DNA of 64,000 bases from Bacteroidales bacterium (GCA_016929525.1 JAFGIP010000062.1:48708-112707), one strand, 5' to 3'. Shown: positions 8,455 through 16,994, counted from the first letter of the stretch. A program made the numbers and translations. Notes: generated by a model from the letters alone, not told the origin.

Positions 8455-10643
8455 TACGCGCCCAACTCAAGTTGATTTTTTACCAGGTTATAATAAACTC
8501 CTTTCCTCCTGGTCAGTTCTGCATGGGTTCCTTTTTCTACCATAATACCCTCATCCAGTACCACTATCAGATCAGCATTTTTAACCGTACTTAATCTATG
8601 AGCAACAATAATAACGGTTCTCCCTTTAAAATACTCATTCAAATTATTCATTATTATTAACTCATTTTTTGCATCCAGCGCATTGGTTGCTTCGTCAAAA
8701 AACAGAAATGCCGGATCTTTATATATAGCCCGGGCAATAAGAATTCTCTGTTTTTGACCCTGGCTCAAACCGTACCCTTCCTGTCCTATTTTTGTGTTAA
8801 ATCCCAGAGGAAGTTTTTCAATAATGCCATGCACGTTTGCCAGTCTTGCCGCAAAGTATAACTTTTCCTTATCGATTTCCTCATCAGACAAGGCTATATT
8901 TCTGGCAATACTTTCCGAGAACAAATAACCATCCTGCATTACAACGCCACAGTTACTGCGCCAGAATGACGGACTGAAATGTTGTAAACTATGGTCACCA
9001 ACCGAAATTTCACCTTTAACAGGTTGATAAAAGCTCAGTAATAATTTGAGCAATGTTGTTTTCCCACTACCACTGGTCCCTACTATTGCCGTTATCTTAT
9101 CCCCGGGAACAGAAAATTCAATATCCTTTAATACATAAGGCGATTGGGGCCCTTCGTACTGAAATGACACTTTCTTAATATTTATATCTCTTTTTTCTTC
9201 TAATTCAGTAATAAATGAAGTCTGAATATCTTCTTCATTCTCTTTCTTATGAATTTCAGCCATTCTTCCCATGCTTATTCTCGCATCCTGTGTTGTATGG
9301 AAGAAATCGATCAGCTGGTCTATCGGCCCTGATAACTGTCCGACAACATACGATATGGCAACAATGCTACCAAAGGTCATATTGCCATTCAGAACCATAA
9401 GGGCCGCATAAAACACAATTAATACATCTTTATATTCATTAAAAATAAGAGCTCCGGCCCTTTGTTTTTGAAGAAGCGATAAACCGTTAACATTAATCCT
9501 GAATATTTTTGCCTGGATATCTTCCCACTCCCAGCGTTTTCTTTTTTCACAACGGTTAAGCTTTATTTCATGCATTCCGGTCAGTAACTGTATCAGATTA
9601 CTTTGATTACTCGACAGCTGAGCAAATTTTTTATTATCCAGTTCTTTCCTTTTTTTCATAAACTGAAGGGTCCAGAACAAATAAAGTAAGCTGCCTATGA
9701 AGAATATCAGAAATATTTTAATACTGAATATTGCCAGTACTACCCCCATAAGTACTATTGTAAAAGCTGAATGAAACAGGTTAATGGTTGTACTTGTAAG
9801 AAACAGTTCGATGCGTTTATGATCTGAAATTCTTTGCAACAGATCGCCCTGGTTTTTACTATCAAAAAATGCGACAGGCAGCCTCATTAGCTTTATCAAA
9901 AAATCGGAAACAAGATATATGTTAATTCTTGCGCCCAGATGAAGTATTATCCAGTTCCTGATATACTCAACAAAAAACCTGCTTGTCACCAATATAATCT
10001 GCGCTATCAATATGGTATAAATCAGGGGAGGATTTGGAATAACAATACCCTGATCGACTAAAGTCTGGAACAAAAACGGAAATATAACCTGAAGTATGGC
10101 TCCGAAAATTATCCCCAGGAATATTTGAAATATCAGTTTTTTATAACCTTTAAGGTATTTTAGCAAAAATCTGAGTTTTTCCTTATGGACTTCAGTCTCT
10201 TCAGCTGTATAGAAAGCTGGAGTAGTTTCCAACTGCAGGCAAATACCTAAACGTTCTTCTCCTTCAATGGTAGATGCCCATGAATCCATAAACTCTTTTT
10301 TTGAATATACAGTTTTGCCAAACGCAGGATCAGCTACATAGATTTTATCCTTTTTTATTTTATAAACGACAACAAAATGTTCCTGGTTCCAATGAACAAT
10401 ACAGGGTAAAACCAAATGGTCTTTTAGCTGCGGAAAGCTAACTTTAACACCATTGGTTCTAAAACCAACAGACTCAGCTGCTTCGCTAATACCTAAAAGT
10501 GAAACCCCTAAACGTGTTATATAGCTTTTTGATCTGAGATCTTCTAACGAAAAATTTTTGCCATAATATCGGGCAATCATTTTTAGGCATGCAGGCCCGC
10601 AGTCATTAGAATCGTGTTGAATGAAAATTGGAAATCTAGGCAT
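8454..10643 (-). CDS. Peptidase-containing (C39) ABC exporter for double-glycine leader peptides
   Basis: This 729-aa protein combines three parts. Residues 1-130 are a C39 cysteine peptidase with Cys15 in NDCGPACLKM, His89 in EHFVVVYK and Asp105 in VADPAFG. About 160-440 are a six-helix exporter membrane domain. About 485-725 are an ATPase with Walker A GTSGSGKTT, signature LSQGQKQR and Walker B AFLFFDEATNALD. In this family the peptidase cuts leaders after Gly-Gly while the pump exports the mature peptide. All catalytic residues are present. It overlaps the HlyD adaptor gene downstream. A matching Gly-Gly precursor is encoded about 2.4 kb upstream on the same strand (13061-13192). Confidence 0.95.
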   Translation of the reverse strand: MPRFPIFIQHDSNDCGPACLKMIARYYGKNFSLEDLRSKSYITRLGVSLLGISEAAESVGFRTNGVKVSFPQLKDHLVLPCIVHWNQEHFVVVYKIKKDKIYVADPAFGKTVYSKKEFMDSWASTIEGEERLGICLQLETTPAFYTAEETEVHKEKLRFLLKYLKGYKKLIFQIFLGIIFGAILQVIFPFLFQTLVDQGIVIPNPPLIYTILIAQIILVTSRFFVEYIRNWIILHLGARINIYLVSDFLIKLMRLPVAFFDSKNQGDLLQRISDHKRIELFLTSTTINLFHSAFTIVLMGVVLAIFSIKIFLIFFIGSLLYLFWTLQFMKKRKELDNKKFAQLSSNQSNLIQLLTGMHEIKLNRCEKRKRWEWEDIQAKIFRINVNGLSLLQKQRAGALIFNEYKDVLIVFYAALMVLNGNMTFGSIVAISYVVGQLSGPIDQLIDFFHTTQDARISMGRMAEIHKKENEEDIQTSFITELEEKRDINIKKVSFQYEGPQSPYVLKDIEFSVPGDKITAIVGTSGSGKTTLLKLLLSFYQPVKGEISVGDHSLQHFSPSFWRSNCGVVMQDGYLFSESIARNIALSDEEIDKEKLYFAARLANVHGIIEKLPLGFNTKIGQEGYGLSQGQKQRILIARAIYKDPAFLFFDEATNALDAKNELIIMNNLNEYFKGRTVIIVAHRLSTVKNADLIVVLDEGIMVEKGTHAELTRRKGVYYNLVKNQLELGA

Positions 10644-10712
10644 GAAACTCTATTGGAATTACCAACGAAACTTCGTGTTTTTCTATCAATAATCCAAATT
10701 TTCTTTAAAAAT

Positions 10713-11642
10713 CTATAACGCAATTGAGCTTTTGACAGGTTCTCTGAATATTACTGCATCTCTGCTAATTACAGTTTCCTTTTTACTCATATCCTGAACT
10801 GATACCTTCATTAACGGTACAGTAAAGAAAAATGTAGATCCCTCATCTTTTTTTGATTCGAACCAGATTTTCCCTTTCATTAGTTCAACCAGTTTTTTTG
10901 TAAGACTTAATCCAAGACCTAAACCTTCCTTTGAACTGTCTGATTCATCAAGTTTAGAGAAAGTACCAAATACTTTATCCTCAAATCCCTTCAGTCCGCC
11001 AATTCCGGAATCTTTAACAAAGAACTTTAAATTTTTATCCTGTATATTATATCCAAATTCAATAACCCCCTGTTCTGTAAACTTGAATGCGTTGGAAATA
11101 AGATTAGTAAGTATCTGAGCCAGTTTAGCAGAATCACATTTGATTTTAAGATCCCTGTTTTCCTCGGGAATTTTTAAAAGAAATGCAATTTTTTTATCAG
11201 CGAGGTGTTTTTGGATGGAAAAGAATGCATATACCTCTGAAAGCAGATCATTCAAATTACAAACATCATCGTTAAGTTTAAGTAATCCTGCTTCAAGTAT
11301 TGAAGCTTCAACAATATTGTCAATCTTTTTAAGAAAATCTTTACTACTCTCCCGAATATATGATACATAGGTCGACTTTTCCTTTTCGTTGATGCTGTTA
11401 AATTCAATCAGATCAGAAAACCCTACGATTGCGTTCAGGGGAGTTCTTATTTCATGATAAATATTCCTGAGAAAGTACTTCTTTGCATTGTCCACGGCAC
11501 TTTCTTTTTCACTTAGTAATTCTTCAAGATACTTTACCCGAAGTTTTAATCTTTTATTCTCAATACTTCTTCTATACATATCAGTCTTTAAACCCGTGAA
11601 AAAATTCTGAAATCTCTTTCCTATCAGGGACAAACATTCCAT
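10713..11642 (-). CDS. Soluble sensor histidine kinase without an obvious input domain
   Basis: This 309-aa kinase has no membrane segment and no PAS or GAF domain. An N-terminal coiled coil (about residues 25-55) leads directly into HisKA with phosphoacceptor His63 in NIYHEIRTPLNAIVGF. The ATPase domain has LISNAFKFTEQG, KDSGIGG and GLGLGLSLTKKL. DSGIGG replaces the more usual DTGIGI but keeps the Asp and glycines. It lies between the TPR protein and the C39 exporter on the same strand, 70 bp from the exporter start. A terminator-like hairpin (11690-11721) precedes it, so it may begin a transcript with the exporter genes. No response regulator is in the cluster. Confidence 0.9.
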   Translation of the reverse strand: MECLSLIGKRFQNFFTGLKTDMYRRSIENKRLKLRVKYLEELLSEKESAVDNAKKYFLRNIYHEIRTPLNAIVGFSDLIEFNSINEKEKSTYVSYIRESSKDFLKKIDNIVEASILEAGLLKLNDDVCNLNDLLSEVYAFFSIQKHLADKKIAFLLKIPEENRDLKIKCDSAKLAQILTNLISNAFKFTEQGVIEFGYNIQDKNLKFFVKDSGIGGLKGFEDKVFGTFSKLDESDSSKEGLGLGLSLTKKLVELMKGKIWFESKKDEGSTFFFTVPLMKVSVQDMSKKETVISRDAVIFREPVKSSIAL

Positions 11643-11689
11643 AATTCACTCCTTATTAGTACTAAATCAAGAAATCAAAAAACAATAAT

Positions 11690-11721
11690 AAGGTCCGGGT
11701 ATTTACATTTACCCGGTCCTT
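11690..11721 (-). terminator. Hairpin terminator between the TPR gene and the kinase
   Basis: A 12-bp stem with one mismatch (AAGGTCCGGGTA pairing with TACCCGGTCCTT) has an 8-nt loop. In the leftward direction it is followed by ATTATTGTTTTTTG. It lies about 35 bp after the TPR gene stop, so the TPR transcript probably ends or is attenuated here and the kinase-exporter genes may have their own promoter. Confidence 0.7.
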
Positions 11722-11755
11722 AGTAAATAAACCCCGTATATAAATTCTTTTTCAA

Positions 11756-12517
11756 TTATAATTTTCTTAGAATCTTCCTGGCATTCTTAGCATAGTGACC
11801 CTTTTCATCTGATATTGCAGTGAATATTTGCCTTGCCTTTTCCACATCATCAGTCATCAGATAACATAACCCCAGATACCAGTTTGCCGATTCTATAAAG
11901 GCATTTGTCTGATGATCGATCACCTTTTGAAAATTGTCATTTGCCTTTTCATATTCCCTGATCTCCATATTTGAAATACCGGAATATAAGTTCAAACCAA
12001 TTCGTGAATCGTCTTCTTTAAGTATCTTTTCGAACAGAGCAATTGCCTCAATGTAATTTTTATTTTCATAATAAATCATGGCTTGCCTGATGTTATTATC
12101 GTTCTCTTCACCTTTAGCCCTAAAGCTCATGCTAATTTCGGCAGGTTTGTAATACTGATTTACTAAATCACCCGCAGTAACATTACTTTTGAAAACATTT
12201 AATACAAGAACTACTGATATTGCTACCGAAGCTGCTATTCCTGCTGTAAAGAATGTTCTTTTTTTCTTCCCGGCATGTATATTAAGAGCTTTCTTCCATG
12301 GCTGATAATTAGCAATATATATATCATCCAATTGTTCCTGCAACTCTAATGTTTCAGTATCGGCAATAGCTAAATGCAGAGTTCGTTGAAGTTCTACTTC
12401 AGCTTTTAAGTCGGAATTTCCTTCCAGTTCCTTTTCAAACCAGATAAGTTCTTCTTTACTCATAACGTTTTCGAGGTAGCGATCTACATACCTGGAATAA
12501 TTAATATCCTGTTTCAT
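11756..12517 (-). CDS. Membrane TPR protein with anti-sigma-like architecture
   Basis: The 253-aa product starts with an acidic soluble segment (about 1-85) containing YVDRYLENVMSKEELIWFEKEL, typical of the cytoplasmic part of Bacteroidota anti-sigma-type proteins. A membrane segment follows (about 90-108, FFTAGIAASVAISVVLVLNVF), then two or three TPR units (about 140-250: IRQAMIYYENKNYIEAIALFEKIL and similar), predicted periplasmic. The layout suits a protein that holds a sigma factor inside the cell and senses something outside. An ECF sigma factor is encoded 3.7 kb away at 16200-16805, beyond the CHAT gene. The anti-sigma role is an inference from architecture and context; plain TPR scaffold is the alternative. 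Confidence 0.72.
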   Translation of the reverse strand: MKQDINYSRYVDRYLENVMSKEELIWFEKELEGNSDLKAEVELQRTLHLAIADTETLELQEQLDDIYIANYQPWKKALNIHAGKKKRTFFTAGIAASVAISVVLVLNVFKSNVTAGDLVNQYYKPAEISMSFRAKGEENDNNIRQAMIYYENKNYIEAIALFEKILKEDDSRIGLNLYSGISNMEIREYEKANDNFQKVIDHQTNAFIESANWYLGLCYLMTDDVEKARQIFTAISDEKGHYAKNARKILRKL

Positions 12518-13060
12518 AGTTATAATGTTTTAATTATTTTCTACAACTAATTACTATTTAATTAATTAGAATTTATCGATCTTTTATCTTACCTTATTTT
12601 AAGACATACTTATTCTATTGCAGCTTTATATACTACATATTAATTTCTTATAAACAATTCTATTTTTAAATTATTTCCCGGTACACACCGGTCGTTTTCA
12701 CATGTACGTTTCCCATTGCCCTTTACAGGGCTATATATTATTTCACTTATAATTGCTCTTTTGATTTATATATCAATCTTTCAAATGTTCACTCATCAAT
12801 CAACTCCAAAGAGAAAGGTGGCGAGATAAAAAAATGTAAAATTGGGAAAGGAATTGAATTGAAGTTATGTGCCGTTAAAACCATTTTCTATCTCGCCGGA
12901 ATCCTTCTCTGTGTAGTTGAGAAAACAACCAAGTTGATTTTAATTCCTATATTATTATATCTGAATACATTCAGATAACTTTACTCTTATATATCTTTAA
13001 AGAACCTTATATTAGACTTAAATTATATTTATATACCCTCAATTAATAAGATCACAAATA
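12518..13060. other. 543-bp non-coding stretch between the TPR gene and the peptide gene
   Basis: The stretch is AT-rich, and I found no plausible coding frame on either strand; the longest frames are about 30 codons and lack start or family signals. It contains the long inverted repeat at 12801-12919 and a small hairpin (CCGGT/ACCGG) at 12678-12691. If the peptide and the TPR gene share a transcript, this would be a long structured leader or spacer. Confidence 0.7.
12801..12919. repeat. Long imperfect inverted repeat (arms about 36 bp, spacer about 45 bp)
   Basis: The left arm (12801-12836) begins CAACTCCAAAGAGAA and ends GGCGAGATAAAAAAATG. The right arm (12882-12919), read on the other strand, begins CAACTACACAGAGAA and ends GGCGAGATAGAAAATG. 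The inner 16 bp differ at one position and the outer 15 bp at about two, with a short unmatched stretch between. No T-tract follows on either side, so it is not a typical terminator. It may be an RNA structure, a regulatory site or a remnant of a small mobile element. Confidence 0.8.
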
Positions 13061-13192
13061 TTAATCAACATCGGGTAAAGGTATTACTTGAACTGTACCT
13101 CCGCGTGTACTCATCATCGCTTCTGTGCTCAATGTTCTTAAGTAAATTCTTTCTGAATTTTTTTCTGTGCTGTTGTTGATAATCCTTTTCAT
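13061..13192 (-). CDS. Candidate double-glycine leader peptide (43 aa), probable cargo of the C39 exporter
   Basis: An ATG at 13192 opens a 43-codon frame ending TAA at 13061. The N-terminus is MKRIINNSTEKNSERIY. Residues 21-32, LSTEAMMSTRGG, fit the double-glycine leader pattern (L-S-x-x-x-hydrophobic-x5-G-G) with Gly31-Gly32. Cleavage there would release the 11-residue acidic peptide TVQVIPLPDVD, which has no Cys, Ser or Thr bridge sites beyond Thr1. The gene is upstream of, and co-oriented with, the C39 exporter at 8454-10643. The mature part is unlike a pore-forming bacteriocin and more like a signal peptide. A longer frame (13065-13250) overlaps it but has no family features. Seen: frame and motif. 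Known: C39 proteins cut after GG. Inferred: that this peptide is the cargo. Confidence 0.65.
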   Translation of the reverse strand: MKRIINNSTEKNSERIYLRTLSTEAMMSTRGGTVQVIPLPDVD

Positions 13193-13390
13193 TGTTACGG
13201 GGTTTTAATTTATAATCGGGTTTATTTCGTTTTACATATATATGTTCCACTTACCCCTGAAATGTCACCGGCTTTTTACAACTTTTTTTCTTTTTTTTTT
13301 CTTTTATTTTATAATGTATTGATATACTGATTTTTAGAATATTCATTTTTTCACAAGATTTTTCTACTTTAGAAGCTAAGAGACCAATAT

Positions 13391-16195
13391 ATGAATACAT
13401 TTCTTAAAATACTTCTTTTACCACTAATTATTTTTCTATATACTGATAAAAGTAATTGTCTTAATGGCAATGATTTAACTCCTGAAATTATTGAATTATC
13501 AACATTAAAGGACAGTATTAGGTATTATTATTATAGAGGAGACTATGAGAAATCTGTATTTTTTGCCAGAAAAACTCGCGACCATACAATTAAATATAGT
13601 TTATCAGATGAATTAGTAAAAAGTTTAAGAAACCTTGCTATTCAATATTACTACAATTGGGATTTTGATTCTGCTTTGTATGCACTATCAAGCGCAGAGA
13701 AAACTTTACTAAAAAGTGAGAGTATTGATCTCGGTTATTTAGGCAGATTATATTTCGATTTTGGCCGGATTAAATACACCGAAGGAAATCTAATAATAGC
13801 TGAACAATATTACGAGAAAGCCATTGAATATTTAAGTCAGCTGGATGAGGATCCATATATAACATGGCTTTTATATGTATATTTATATCAAAGCCAGATT
13901 TTGGTTGTGAATAATAACCTCAGCAGTGCATTAGATTATTTATCCAGAAGTTATAAGATTGTTCAAAATAAGGTTAAGAATAAAGATGAGCTTTTGGTAT
14001 TATACTATAACTATGCATCAGTAACATACGAACGGGCCGGTCTATTTGATGAGTTTTTATTATCAAATAGAAAAGCACTGGAAATTTCTTTAAAAGATTC
14101 TGTCAACAATATTTTTCATCTTGCAGTTCTTTATAACAATCTTGGAACGGGAAATATTTCAATAAACAATTTTTCTAAGGCACAATACTATTTAGATATT
14201 AGTTTAAATCTCTATAAATCTCTTGGATTTAAAGGTTCTTATCTGGGAGGTCTTTATAATAATTATGGGAAACTCTTTGAAAAAAAGAATGATTATCACA
14301 AAGCCCTGACATATTATCAAATGGCTTTGCAGTATCTCGTAGATGAATTTTCAGATGAAGATTATTTAAAAAATCCGAATCTGGAAAACATAGCAGCAAA
14401 ACTGGCGGTATTGGATATTCTTAAATCAAAATCGGCTTGTTTACATAAATTATTTTTGGAAGAATCAGATTTTAAATACCTTGATGCTGCATTATCAACT
14501 TCGCAACTGGCTATCAGGATCATTGAAGATCTGCGAACAAGTTACCAGACATTTGAAAGTAAACTCAGGCTGGCCGAACTGGAAAATATTACTTTCAAAA
14601 ATGGCCTTGCCATCTCTGTTTTAGCTTACCAGGTTACAAATAAGGAAGTGTATGCCAGAACAGCTTTTGAAATTTCCGAAAAAACCAAATCGGCAATTTT
14701 ATTATCATCACTGCGGGAATTAAATGCAAAAAAATTTGGCGAAATACCTGAATACCTTTTAGCACAGGAAAAAAGAATAACAAAGAAAATAGAATTCTAT
14801 AAAGAAAACATATATGAAGAAGAGCAGAATGCAAAGCCCGACTCCTCCAAACTGAATATGTGGAAAAACTATCTGTTTGATTTCCAAAGACAGCACGAGG
14901 AACTGATAAAGAAATTTGAAACTGAGTATCCGAATTATTACTCACTTAAGTACGATAATTCGGTTGTAAGTTCTGCTGAGCTTTCCAAATCGTTAAAAAG
15001 GGGGTCAACCGTGCTGGAATATGTAATATCGGATAGTGCCCTTTATACTTTCGTTGTCAGTAATTCTAAGTTTAAGCTTCATATACAGCACATTGATGAA
15101 ACATTTTTTATCGGTGTAAATGAATTTCTGAATGAGTACCAAAAATTTGACTTCAGTAAACAATCACTTAGTGGTTTTACTTCATATTGCTGGAACAGTA
15201 AAGCGTTGTATGATATTCTGATAAAACCCATGAAATCCGATATCAATGGAAAACACATTATTATCATTCCCGATGATATTCTTTCTTACGTACCCTTTGA
15301 AACACTCATTCAGGATTTGCCAAATACGGATAGTAAAGGATATTTCAGGGATCTGGATTATTTGTTAAATGATTACCAGATATCATATTCCTATTCTTCT
15401 ACATTGCTTAAACAGGTTTCGCAAAAACAAAAAGGTAAGATTAAAAAACTTCTTGCATTTGCACCTGAATACGGTAACGGATCGATGAACCAAATCGATG
15501 AAAATATTTTAACAACAAGGCAGAAATACAGAAAAGACCTGCAACCCATTCCAGGTGTTATTGATGAGGTAAATGCCATACACAGTCTGATTGCTTCAGA
15601 CTTATATATCGGGAAAAAAGCAACGGAATCTAAATTCAGGGAAATTGCTAAAAATTATGACATACTTCATCTTGCCATGCATACAATAGTTGATAATCAG
15701 AATCCGATGTTTTCTAAACTTGTTTTTACTCATGGAGAAGATTCTTTGAATGACGGGCTTTTAAATACACACGAGATATTTAGTCTGAAACTTAAAGCAA
15801 AACTGGTTGTTTTAAGTGCCTGCAGCACTGCCGAAGGGGATTATAAAAAAGGTGAAGGAGTATTGAGCCTGGCACGGGGTTTTGTCTATGCAGGATCTCC
15901 AAGCCTGCTCATGACCATGTGGCAGGTAGAAGACAAATCGAGTGTTCAGTTGATGATAAACTATTATAAAAAGCTTCTTAAAGGTCAGTCAAAAGCGGAA
16001 GCATTGCGTAATGCCAAGCTTGATTTTATTAAAACAGCAAAACCCGAAAACACGCATCCCTTTTTTTGGTCTTCATTCGTGCTAATGGGCAATAATTCTC
16101 CATTATTTCAACCTGGCAAACCGTATATAGTTTTACTATTTGCAGCGACATTAATTATTGTATTCTTTCTTATCCGGAGGAAAAAAGGCGAGTAA
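13391..16195 (+). CDS. Membrane-anchored TPR-CHAT (caspase-like) protein
   Basis: The 934-aa protein has an N-terminal signal sequence (about residues 1-24), many TPR-like helix pairs (about 30-400), a helical spacer, a C-terminal CHAT domain (about 610-900), one membrane segment (about 907-927) and a short basic tail (RRKKGE). The CHAT domain is caspase-clan; the catalytic pair is visible as His764 in ILHLAMHTIVDNQNP and Cys811 in VVLSACSTAEG. The signal peptide plus C-terminal anchor predicts that TPR and CHAT face the periplasm, unlike CHAT proteases of Craspase or gasdermin systems, which are cytosolic. It is transcribed divergently from the peptide gene (198 bp between starts) and converges on the sigma factor (4 bp between ends). 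Substrate unknown. Confidence 0.9.
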   Translation: MNTFLKILLLPLIIFLYTDKSNCLNGNDLTPEIIELSTLKDSIRYYYYRGDYEKSVFFARKTRDHTIKYSLSDELVKSLRNLAIQYYYNWDFDSALYALSSAEKTLLKSESIDLGYLGRLYFDFGRIKYTEGNLIIAEQYYEKAIEYLSQLDEDPYITWLLYVYLYQSQILVVNNNLSSALDYLSRSYKIVQNKVKNKDELLVLYYNYASVTYERAGLFDEFLLSNRKALEISLKDSVNNIFHLAVLYNNLGTGNISINNFSKAQYYLDISLNLYKSLGFKGSYLGGLYNNYGKLFEKKNDYHKALTYYQMALQYLVDEFSDEDYLKNPNLENIAAKLAVLDILKSKSACLHKLFLEESDFKYLDAALSTSQLAIRIIEDLRTSYQTFESKLRLAELENITFKNGLAISVLAYQVTNKEVYARTAFEISEKTKSAILLSSLRELNAKKFGEIPEYLLAQEKRITKKIEFYKENIYEEEQNAKPDSSKLNMWKNYLFDFQRQHEELIKKFETEYPNYYSLKYDNSVVSSAELSKSLKRGSTVLEYVISDSALYTFVVSNSKFKLHIQHIDETFFIGVNEFLNEYQKFDFSKQSLSGFTSYCWNSKALYDILIKPMKSDINGKHIIIIPDDILSYVPFETLIQDLPNTDSKGYFRDLDYLLNDYQISYSYSSTLLKQVSQKQKGKIKKLLAFAPEYGNGSMNQIDENILTTRQKYRKDLQPIPGVIDEVNAIHSLIASDLYIGKKATESKFREIAKNYDILHLAMHTIVDNQNPMFSKLVFTHGEDSLNDGLLNTHEIFSLKLKAKLVVLSACSTAEGDYKKGEGVLSLARGFVYAGSPSLLMTMWQVEDKSSVQLMINYYKKLLKGQSKAEALRNAKLDFIKTAKPENTHPFFWSSFVLMGNNSPLFQPGKPYIVLLFAATLIIVFFLIRRKKGE

Positions 16196-16199
16196 AATT

Positions 16200-16805
16200 T
16201 TACTTATTAAGGTTTCTGTATTCCGGATCTTCTTTTATTTTTTTAATTAATGCTTCTTTACACTTATAACGCTTATTACGTACAATTTTCTCATTTTTAT
16301 AGCCCATGACTTCAGCAATTTCTTCATTTGAAATACCTTCGATTGCCATTTTTAAAACCTGCTGACATTCTTCCCCCATAGATAAAAAGTGTTTCCTGAA
16401 TAAACGCATTTCCAGGTCATCTTCAATTAACGTATCAGCAGGATGATATATTGGTTCAGGGTCTTCCATCTTATCAATACTCCTGTCATGGATTTCCCTA
16501 TTTCTAAGAATTTTAAGCCAGACCCGTCTGGCTATGCCATACAGGTACGCTTCAAAACCTGTTTTGATTTTAACTTTATTTTCGTTGATTTGTTTGAATA
16601 CAATTATAATAGATTCCTGGAATACATCCTTTGCATCTTCATGTGAACCCCCATTGCTTGTTACATAATAACGGACAACCGGAAATATTTCTTTATAAAT
16701 TATTGAAAGCACCTTGTTGTCGCGCTTTCTTATACCTTCAATGATCTGCCCAAGTGTAAGTTTTTTCACATTAATTAATACTGTTTCGCTGAATCGATCG
16801 TGCAT
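16200..16805 (-). CDS. ECF-type RNA polymerase sigma factor
   Basis: The protein (201 aa from the chosen start) has region 2 around SIIYKEIFPVVRYYV...EDAKDVFQESIIIVFKQI and GFEAYLYGIARRVWLKILR, and region 4 around ECQQVLKMAIEGISNEEIAEVMGYKNEKIVRNKRYKCKEAL, a standard two-domain ECF sigma-70 relative. The start at 16805 (MHDRFSE) is chosen because GGGAGG lies about 10 nt upstream; a longer in-frame start at 16868 adds 21 unconserved residues. It converges on the CHAT gene, ending 4 bp from it. Candidate partner: the anti-sigma-like TPR protein at 11756-12517. Confidence 0.9.
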   Translation of the reverse strand: MHDRFSETVLINVKKLTLGQIIEGIRKRDNKVLSIIYKEIFPVVRYYVTSNGGSHEDAKDVFQESIIIVFKQINENKVKIKTGFEAYLYGIARRVWLKILRNREIHDRSIDKMEDPEPIYHPADTLIEDDLEMRLFRKHFLSMGEECQQVLKMAIEGISNEEIAEVMGYKNEKIVRNKRYKCKEALIKKIKEDPEYRNLNK

Positions 16806-16994
16806 CTTCAAAATTCCTCCCGATTCAAAATAAACAAATGAAAAACGAAACAATCCCGGTAAGTCCAATTCAAATATAAGTATTTTTTTGTCGATTAAAC
16901 GTTAAGGATTGATTAATTGAGGTGTTAAGAAAGATAATTAAAGTAATACTTTATTATTCAATTTATTCTGCCTGAAAGGATTAAATACAATACT

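Noticed and set aside
8093..8545. A 150-codon forward frame antisense to the HlyD and ABC exporter genes
   Set aside because: It is fully antisense to two clear genes, is Ser/Thr/Ile-rich as shadow frames of AT-rich genes tend to be, and has no motif.
12801..12919. Terminator for the peptide gene
   Set aside because: The stem is long, has a 45-nt loop and lacks a T-tract on either side, so it does not fit a rho-independent terminator.
13065..13250. A 61-codon reverse frame overlapping the Gly-Gly peptide gene
   Set aside because: It is very basic and Arg/Asn/Ser-rich, has no signal, domain or family feature, and occupies the same strand in another frame as the better-supported 43-codon peptide gene.
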